Origin: Pseudoramibacter sp.
GTDB taxonomy: Bacteria; Bacillota; Clostridia; Eubacteriales; Eubacteriaceae
DNA length: 64,000 nucleotides
Assembly: GCF_022484225.1 (NCBI RefSeq)
Contig: NZ_JAKVLT010000001.1
Location: forward strand, 1,789,406 to 1,853,405
Reading direction: 5' to 3'
Under the pieces are notes generated by a model. The model searched no databases. It had not been told where the DNA came from and saw only the letters and a list, made by a program, of their open reading frames with translations. Positions 53,975 to 61,507 of this stretch are shown one piece after another; the stretch's first letter is position 1; each line of letters opens with the position of its first letter. Made by a program: the position numbers and the translations under genes.

Positions 53975-54052
53975 TATCCTCTATATTCCCTTCAATTTGC
54001 ATTTTAATACCCACTACTTGTTTCCCAGGCAAAAGCCCATTACGGTTCCAAA

Positions 54053-54925
54053 CTATTCGTTTCCCTGCTGACTTTTCATTTTCTGCCATGTATCCCACAC
54101 AAAGATGCAGAAGGTTGAAGAACAGCCAACTGCCAACTTGGCATGTCGTTCTTCCATACCTTTAAACTCATCATCTTTGCCATGTCCGCTACCATAAACA
54201 TTTCTAATCTCACCAAGTTTTGTTACTATACCGCGGAGATTTCCACAAACTGCCTTAAGTTGCTCATTAACTGGATCAGTATCAAGAATAGTTCTTGGCG
54301 TAAGATTCAATCTTCCCAGTGTTTCATTACATAATGTGGGCAGGTCCCAGTTCTTACTCCACTTGACATTCATTTCGTCAAGAATAGACTTACAGCAAGA
54401 TTCAATAAGCTCCTTAGATTTCCCTATAGAATCTGTAGGACTTGTCGTCACCTCGTTATACATGGAGTCAATTTCTTTATGAATATATTCACTAGAGAAA
54501 ACTCTCTCCTTCAATTCTGTAGTCTGCAGGGACGTTACAGCATTATCGCCAGCATGCTCCGCTAAAATGCTTTTACACCTATTATAGAGACGACTGTATC
54601 CTGCATCATATTTCAATCCATAGAGATCAATACCAGCTATATATGAATCGTCTTTGAGATCAGGATTATATTCTCGCTCATACTTCTCCTCATAATGTGC
54701 AAATAAATCAGGAATCAGCTTTCACTTATCTTTTTCTGAAATCGTCTTATCCGTTAAATACGCTTCTAACGATTTTCCTTTTGATCCTCCATAAACTGAC
54801 TGTAACGGTACCCCTATACTGTTTGAGGTAAATAAATTATAAGAGGCATTACTAAAGTCCAGAACATAACCATTTCGATTGAACAATGCCATGAACTGTC
54901 TAATAGTTTTTATTTCCTCATCCAT
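54053..54925 (-). pseudogene. Abi_C-type abortive infection gene split by an in-frame TGA
   Basis: Two pieces in one frame. The first, from the ATG at 54925, ends YLTDKTISEKDK at a TGA (54724-54722). The frame resumes directly with KLIPDLFAHYEEKYE and runs to 54053. The C-terminal part matches the abortive-infection C-terminal domain (Abi_C): DSIGKSKELIESCCKSILDE, then EIRNVYGSGHGKDDE and ERHAKLAVGCSSTFCIFVW. Full length would be 290 residues. One base accounts for the loss, so it is a recent mutation, a sequencing error or a recoded codon. It lies 10 bp after brxL. Confidence 0.8.
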
Positions 54926-54935
54926 AAACTACGCC

Positions 54936-57056
54936 TCATTCCACCCCCAGCGCCTTAAACACCGCATCCTCCGCACTCTGATAAAAGATGATCTGAAAAC
55001 TCCCCATCAGTTCCGGCGGAACAGTTCCCAGATCCGCCGCAGATGTAATCGGAAGCAGTATCTTCTTTGCTCCACTGTCAAGGCATACCTGCAGAGCATT
55101 AGCCAGCTCATCAACTTTGATCATGGTTCCGGCAATGCTGATCTCGCCGAGGACGGCAAGAGAGTTCTGTGTCGGACGATTTAATGCAATCGAACAGATA
55201 GAAATAACCGTCGGCAAAGCCAGCTTCTCTGTAATGCCAATCCCCTGTAAATCCTGATAATTGATGTTGTAATCCTTCGAGGTCATGCTGATGGAGCCGC
55301 TGATTCTCTTGGCATTTGCCTTCAAGAAGTTAAATGCTGTATTCGTTGCTTCTTTCGCACCACGGTCGCTTCCAATGCCTGTGCAGGTGAGTTTTCCGCT
55401 TCCCGGCAGCATCTGAGATTCCAATCGGAATACTCCAATCATTCCACTCTTACCGCGGGAAACTGTGTAAACCTGACCCGGATTACAGATTCCTTCCGGA
55501 ATCAATTTGCCGCCGCCCTGCTCTGGTACGGATATATATTTTTCCTCAAATGTTTCATTATCGATATAGCTGAAGTTCACATCGTAGAATTCCATGCCGC
55601 CAAGCTTCTTGAGCTGCTCTTTCACACGCCGACGCATTTCAAGAGAAATCTTCAGAACTTCCTCCACGTCATCCTTGGTAAATTCGCCATTCGGGTACAT
55701 CAGCTTCAAGTACCCGTCAACCATTCGGCGCACGGCAATCACGTCACGCTGATTCAAATTCTTTCCGAGACGAAAGAAATGATCCAGTGCATCCCCGAGC
55801 TGCTCTTTTCGCATCTCCCGGATCCATCCGGCCAGGTAATCAGTGATAAAGCCGTAATCATCCGTAAAATGCTCCGGACGGAATTTCGGCACTTCCCATC
55901 CCGGCAGATAGCAGTGAATACGGTCTAGGAATGCTGTATCGGTTCCCATCTCCGGTGGGAATGGAGCAAAGAGGCTCGATGTCTTAAGGAGCACATCCAC
56001 ACTCTGATTGATATTACCGACAAAAACCATTGAGGCGGATGCTGCCTTTTCCTCTTTGCCACGAGCAAAGGATCCGGAAGCCATGTAATCCTTCATAATC
56101 TGGATTCCGTCATTATCCTTGAACTTGATCCCGGCAACCTCATCGAAAGCAACGCAGTCCCACAAGCCGACGAGTCCCATTGTCTTTCGTCCCATGTTGT
56201 AAAATAAATTTGCAACCGTCGTCTGGCCACCGGAGACAAGAATACTATTCGGCGATACTTCTTTATAGAGATAGGACTTACCGGTAGAGCGCGGACCAAG
56301 CTCGCAGAGATTGAAGTTGTTCTCCACCAAAGGAATCATACGCGTCAGGAGAAGCCACTTCTCCCGATAGGTCAGTTCATCTGGCTCCATGCCAATAGAA
56401 CGCATGAGGATATCGAGCCATTCTTCCTTAGTGAAATCCTTCCGACCCTCTTTCAATCCATCTATATCCACGTTCGGGAGCTGGATCGGTGTGAGTTTCC
56501 GAATACTGATTGGCGTCATGTCCTTCTGCTTATTACGCTTTGACTGGACACGATCCCCGGAAGGAGAAATGATTTCAGGCACGGCATCCTCGCCGGAATC
56601 ATATTCTAGCTGAACGATGCACCATATGCCGCCGCAGAGCAGACGGTCATATCGTTCCGGATAATCCTCGCTGATCGGAATTCCGCTCAACCCGAGATTT
56701 GAAAATGATGCTTCATATTCGTCATAACGCAAGTTGAGGTCAACGGTGACCATATCAATGATGGTATGGCTTCCACGCTGCCTCAGCTTCGACAAAACCT
56801 TCTGTGCCTCATCCGGACGGACATAGTTATCCGCAAGGATCTTCTTCACGTTTTCAATTCCCTGCTCGATAGTTTCTTCGTCATCTGTACTGCAGTACTG
56901 GCCGAGAAGAAACTCCAGTACATAAACTGGAACGTTTGCGCCTTCCTTTATTTTCTTCGTCAGGTCCTTGCGCACGATTTTGCCGTCAAAGTTCTTGCGT
57001 AATTTTTCTTTTATGATTTCACGGGTGCTTTTATCCCCGGTAACCTGTTCATCCAT
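54936..57056 (-). CDS. brxL: BREX system Lon-like protein BrxL
   Basis: A 706-residue BrxL of type I BREX. A AAA-like ATPase core has LGPRSTGKSYLYKE (residues 253-266, Walker A) and CVAFDEVAG (Walker B), and the C-terminal Lon-like domain has GRGAK-type elements: ALNRPTQNSLAVLGEISIAG and CLDSGAKKILLP. Family work links BrxL to DNA binding and phage exclusion as a large ring. It follows pglZ by 16 bp. Order pglX, accessory, pglZ, brxL is the standard type I layout. Confidence 0.93.
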   Translation of the reverse strand: MDEQVTGDKSTREIIKEKLRKNFDGKIVRKDLTKKIKEGANVPVYVLEFLLGQYCSTDDEETIEQGIENVKKILADNYVRPDEAQKVLSKLRQRGSHTIIDMVTVDLNLRYDEYEASFSNLGLSGIPISEDYPERYDRLLCGGIWCIVQLEYDSGEDAVPEIISPSGDRVQSKRNKQKDMTPISIRKLTPIQLPNVDIDGLKEGRKDFTKEEWLDILMRSIGMEPDELTYREKWLLLTRMIPLVENNFNLCELGPRSTGKSYLYKEVSPNSILVSGGQTTVANLFYNMGRKTMGLVGLWDCVAFDEVAGIKFKDNDGIQIMKDYMASGSFARGKEEKAASASMVFVGNINQSVDVLLKTSSLFAPFPPEMGTDTAFLDRIHCYLPGWEVPKFRPEHFTDDYGFITDYLAGWIREMRKEQLGDALDHFFRLGKNLNQRDVIAVRRMVDGYLKLMYPNGEFTKDDVEEVLKISLEMRRRVKEQLKKLGGMEFYDVNFSYIDNETFEEKYISVPEQGGGKLIPEGICNPGQVYTVSRGKSGMIGVFRLESQMLPGSGKLTCTGIGSDRGAKEATNTAFNFLKANAKRISGSISMTSKDYNINYQDLQGIGITEKLALPTVISICSIALNRPTQNSLAVLGEISIAGTMIKVDELANALQVCLDSGAKKILLPITSAADLGTVPPELMGSFQIIFYQSAEDAVFKALGVE

Positions 57057-57072
57057 TTACTGTCATCCCTCC

Positions 57073-59682
57073 TTAGCTGAAGAAGTCGAAATCATCCACG
57101 GCAAAAGCAATGTCGATCTGGAACTCTTCGCGCTGCGGCAACTGCAGACCGCTTTCGTCAGCAATCACAAGGTAGTAGCTTTCCGTGCTGCTATATTTCA
57201 TTGACTTCAGATTGAAGCTCACGCGGAACGTTCTGTCCTGATTATCGCTTCCGGTGCGATCCGCAATGACACGCTGGGTATCGCTGACCTGCTTGCCTTC
57301 CGAATCTGTAAAATATAACAGATAGGTGGCCGCTTCGCGGTTGGCTCCGACAGCTTCCTTCTGATAGAAGTTCAGTGAGAAGATCATATTGCTGATCTTC
57401 CGGCTTGCAGAGAGCAGACTCAGTGTCACTGGCTTTGTATCGTACTTATTTTTGTTCTTCCGGTATTCCGCACTGTCCGTACGCATGTAGTGGTAATCAA
57501 TCACCGGCACAACCATTTCCTGCAGGCTGATACCGCCATGCACGAAATATAGACCCGGACCTTTCTTCTTGATTCGGGTATTTCCAATCGGAGCAAAAGC
57601 ATCATAATTCTCATCATCTAAGAATTTCACTGGTAACAGAAAGTTCGGCTTCGCGCCTTTTTTCGTGATCAGATATCTGCGGTCGACCTCTACATCTTCA
57701 CTGGAAGCCGTGGTCTTGTCGACCTTTGCATCTTCAGAGAGTGGTCTTGCTGTATAAATAAAGCCGTGATCCGCTGTGATGAAGATCCGCGTCCCGCTGA
57801 ATTCATTGACGATGATTCGTACCATGTTCTTTAGCTCACTGATCGTTTCTTCACAAGAAGCAAATACCTTTGTCTCGTCCGTATGGCTTGTCTCATCAAT
57901 CCGGTTATGATAGATGTACACGACATCCATTCCCTTGACGAGAGCGCTCCGATCGGCACGTTTCATTTTGATGATGTTTTTATATTGCAGAGTAACACTC
58001 GACGGATCAGCAGATTTCAAAATGCCATCGCGGCATCCAGCGTCCGTCGGCTGCCCATCAGCCAGCACACCAATCGTGCCATTTGCTTGTAACGTAGCTT
58101 TAAGGTTCTTATGCGGAAGCAGAGCCGCCATGCCGAATTTCGTCACCGTTGGGAAAATGCCCTCACAGGACTCCATCGTAACCTTCGCCTGCGTCTCCTG
58201 ACGGAGCTCATTTGCCAGAGTAACGGCCACCTCATAACGCATGGCATCAGAAATGATCACAAACACTCGTGTATCCGCATTTTCAACACGTGACTTGTAG
58301 AAGTCCCGCTGCTGCGGCACTTCCAGAATCCGACCGTATTCTTTCAGATTATCCTTTGCCGCAGTTGCCCAGTTCGTGCCGAGATTATCCAGGTACCAGT
58401 TCACGTACAGGTTTTCGATACTGTCTGCCACCTGTTTGAACAGATCGTCAAGCTGCTCGTTGGAGTAAGTCAATGAATTCAGGAATGCATTCTGGAACAG
58501 CCGGTAGTAGGTATCCATGTGATAATAATCACTGATGTATTCCTTCCATACCTTATGCGGCTCCACGGTATGGAATCCAGCAGAATGATCCAGATAGAAT
58601 TTCTGCATATTAGCTGCCTGCACAACGCCGGTATAATAATTCTCCACGTGCTCGTACCAAAGATACGTCCGCCGCCGGTCAATTACTGTAAGTGCGGCAT
58701 CCGCATCCAGCGTATTATTCACGATATCCGCCATAAAGTTCTTCAAGATGCACTCGTCAATACAAGGGAAGAACTCCGTATCGACAAGCTCCGTAACCGG
58801 AAGCTGGCTGAATCTTGCCGGAAGGCGCAACTCGTCCTCGGTTTCCCTAGCGAGTCCGTAAAGATCCTGCGCCTCATCTGAATGCATCCACTCAGACATA
58901 AAGTCGTAGCAATAGCTCTGGTGCGAGATGGAAATGAAACTATCCAGCCCGATCAGATTGTCCATGCGCATCGTACGTGTAGCGGCTGTCATCAAAATGT
59001 GGCAGAAAAGCCTACCGAGATCAGGCGTTTCTTCACGGTATCCGGTCACCTGTGCTACCATCTGCCAGAAGACAGAGTCCGCCCCATACTTTACAAGCGA
59101 CTGATAAATGCCGTTCTGCTCCTGATTTGTCCCAGCTCGGAGCACTGTCCGGATCAGAAGATTCGGGCCGGTATCTTTCACACCGCAGAGAACCGCAATC
59201 ACAGCCTTATGCAGATGTACAGGCGCAGTAATCTTCTGATTGAGATTTGCCACCTTCGTTCGGTGAGCCTTCGTCTTGAAAAACGGACGATAGTCCTTCA
59301 CCGTCTTACGCAGGTTCGCCGTGTTTTCGATGCCCATCTCCTCAAGCCAGATGGAAACAAGATCCGCACGGAATTCCTCGCTGTAAAGCTGAACCGGCAG
59401 AAGCCAATTCTTTTCATCTGGATATGTGACCGGGCAATAGACACAGAAATTGCTCGTCCTATCGTCATGCGTCAGGAGCTTCTTTACTTCAAAATTATTT
59501 GTCTCACCAAGCGTGACGAGCTTTGCGTCTGAAAGCTCGATCTCACCATTCTGAATTTTCTCCTCGAAATCCTTGTCTTCGTCGTACCAGAAGATGATCC
59601 GACGTTGATAGAACTCCTGGAGCGGAGCGGCAAACCGGCGATTTAATTCCTGTATTACTTTATCTAAATCAGGCAGGGCCAT
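57073..59682 (-). CDS. pglZ: BREX system phosphatase PglZ, type A
   Basis: An 869-residue protein of the alkaline phosphatase superfamily, required for BREX function. The metal-binding residues are visible in FVIISDAMRYEVAVTLANEL and FITADHGFIYTARPLSE, with later VHGGISLQEMVVPVI supplying another His. The N-terminal helical half is characteristic of the type A PglZ. The upstream 192 bp hold four copies of the octamer GTCGCAAT. Confidence 0.93.
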   Translation of the reverse strand: MALPDLDKVIQELNRRFAAPLQEFYQRRIIFWYDEDKDFEEKIQNGEIELSDAKLVTLGETNNFEVKKLLTHDDRTSNFCVYCPVTYPDEKNWLLPVQLYSEEFRADLVSIWLEEMGIENTANLRKTVKDYRPFFKTKAHRTKVANLNQKITAPVHLHKAVIAVLCGVKDTGPNLLIRTVLRAGTNQEQNGIYQSLVKYGADSVFWQMVAQVTGYREETPDLGRLFCHILMTAATRTMRMDNLIGLDSFISISHQSYCYDFMSEWMHSDEAQDLYGLARETEDELRLPARFSQLPVTELVDTEFFPCIDECILKNFMADIVNNTLDADAALTVIDRRRTYLWYEHVENYYTGVVQAANMQKFYLDHSAGFHTVEPHKVWKEYISDYYHMDTYYRLFQNAFLNSLTYSNEQLDDLFKQVADSIENLYVNWYLDNLGTNWATAAKDNLKEYGRILEVPQQRDFYKSRVENADTRVFVIISDAMRYEVAVTLANELRQETQAKVTMESCEGIFPTVTKFGMAALLPHKNLKATLQANGTIGVLADGQPTDAGCRDGILKSADPSSVTLQYKNIIKMKRADRSALVKGMDVVYIYHNRIDETSHTDETKVFASCEETISELKNMVRIIVNEFSGTRIFITADHGFIYTARPLSEDAKVDKTTASSEDVEVDRRYLITKKGAKPNFLLPVKFLDDENYDAFAPIGNTRIKKKGPGLYFVHGGISLQEMVVPVIDYHYMRTDSAEYRKNKNKYDTKPVTLSLLSASRKISNMIFSLNFYQKEAVGANREAATYLLYFTDSEGKQVSDTQRVIADRTGSDNQDRTFRVSFNLKSMKYSSTESYYLVIADESGLQLPQREEFQIDIAFAVDDFDFFS

Positions 59683-59744
59683 GAATTAATTCTCCTTATT
59701 ATGAGCACGTGTTTATTACTTAATTGCAATTAGGTTTTAAACTA

Positions 59745-59849
59745 GTCGCAATTAGTTTCAAGTTAAGTGAACATATTATTGAAAAGTTCTGCTTCACTAA
59801 TATTAATAATTGCGACCACATTGCGACCTAGTTGTAATGTAGTCGCAAT
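59745..59849. promoter_or_regulatory. Cluster of four GTCGCAAT octamers upstream of pglZ
   Basis: GTCGCAAT at 59745-59752 and 59842-59849, and its complement ATTGCGAC at 59809-59816 and 59820-59827. Arranged as outer forward copies and inner reverse copies within 105 bp between the accessory gene and pglZ. A regulator operator is the likeliest meaning. Confidence 0.55.
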
Positions 59850-59874
59850 GCAGTTTTCAATACCATTCCTAATA

Positions 59875-61489
59875 TCACTTTGTGACATACCACTTTGCTG
59901 CATGAGTACGCCCTTTGCAAAAAACTTTTCCATCCTCTTTGAGCTCCCTTACCAGTACCTGTATTTGGTTACGACTAAGCCCCGGTAAAACTTGCTGTAA
60001 TTCTTTGAACGGAGTACCAACAGCGTTGTTCTGGCGGATATGCTTCAAAAGCAGTTCTTTATTGGTTTCCCGATCCAAACCGACACGCCTTGTATGCACA
60101 CCGGTCTTGCCTGTTGCTGCATAGAGACTTCTGGCAAGTACGTACTTTTTTCGACCTATATGCTCGACAATACCCATATCTGTCAGACGTCCCAATCGTG
60201 ACTGCATTTTTTCAGTAAGCGGATGCGCATGGTAGAGTGCATTTATTGTCAAGAAATCCTCCGTAGAAAGCATTTCAGAATCATTTTCGCTAATTCTTCG
60301 AATAACAGAAAGCATTTCCTTATCAAGGATCACACCGCTCAGAGTAACATTGACAAAATAATCATCAGTGCCTGTGAAGTCGGGAAGGGCTTTTGCCTCC
60401 TGCACACTTAGTTCGAACATCAGGTTCATTCCCTGTCCTGAGCGCTCTACCATCCCACACAACGATAAGATTTCTGCAATACGGCGGTTGCGCGGAAGCT
60501 GACGATCTAATATATTATCAAGCGTGATGCCAAATGGCAGGCCTCCTGGACTTTCGACTACCAGTCGGTCCCGGAACTGTCGAATAAAAACGCTTCCTCC
60601 AAACTGGTAATTCCTGTGGCTCACCGCATTCAAAATGGCTTCTCTTACAACTCTTTCATTGAATGTTGGAATATCAAATACAAAAAAGCCTTCCTGATAA
60701 TGCTGCTTATCGTTTCTCAAGTTGATGAGCTCCCAGATGCGGTTATAATTAGGAAAAGAATCCCGACTTAAACTCCTCTCTCTGATTTGCTGGCCCCGAT
60801 TCTTCAGAAGAGCGGTATTCAAAGATAATCTCTGCCTGCGGTACATATTTGATAATCGCTGCGTTCTTTCCAAACAGGATTAAAGCTGCATAGGTTATAC
60901 CTTCATCTGTTATCGCACCGCAATCATGAAGCAGCTGTTCCTGTGAAAGTGCCGCGAGCTGCTTATTGCCGCTTTTCTCAATCCACTTACTGCGGAAGTT
61001 TTCAATGGCAGTTTCATCTAGGTCTTCTATCTCTGCCCCAACGCAAATCGTCCCGGAAAAATCAACACCGGTTTCATTATATATATTGCGGCGCACATCT
61101 TCCGGCATAGGCTTTAGTGTATCGCCCTCGTAAATCCAAGCAATGCCATCATATTGTACCGGCAAGCCGATCGGACGGCTCTTTACATCAAAAACCAGAA
61201 CTCGTTTTTCGTCGTAGTGGAATATCTGAAAATCAATATTGATTTTCAGCTTCTCCATGAGTCCCATTCGAGTACGTTCTGGCTGCTCGAAAGCTTCGCT
61301 TCCTACCACGCTGCGAGGTCTTTTATCCGTAATACCAAACACCAATTTGCCGCCGCCATCATTTGCCAGAGCGCAGCAGCATTTGGCTGCGTCGCCAAAA
61401 TCGAATCGCCTTTTGGCTTCCTTAAATTGGATGTGTTCTCCTTCTTTTGCTTCAAGAAGTGCCTGAACACTCTCTGCATATGGCGTCAC
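59875..61489 (-). pseudogene. AlbA_2/Schlafen-type ATP-binding protein, frameshifted
   Basis: The first 246 residues start at the ATG at 61489 and contain the AlbA_2 domain: EGEHIQFKEAKRRFDFGD and CALANDGGGKLVFGI. This frame ends at a TAA after REEFKSGFFS. Skipping one T of the TTTT run at about 60754-60757 continues as PNYNRIWELINLRND, then the ATPase-type helix NERVVREAILNAVSHRNY and a winged-helix end. The whole would be about 537 residues. An ATP-binding regulator of this sort often lies between pglX and pglZ. The homopolymer makes a sequencing error or phase variation possible. Confidence 0.85.
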
Positions 61490-61507
61490 TGTATTTCATC
61501 CTCCTTC

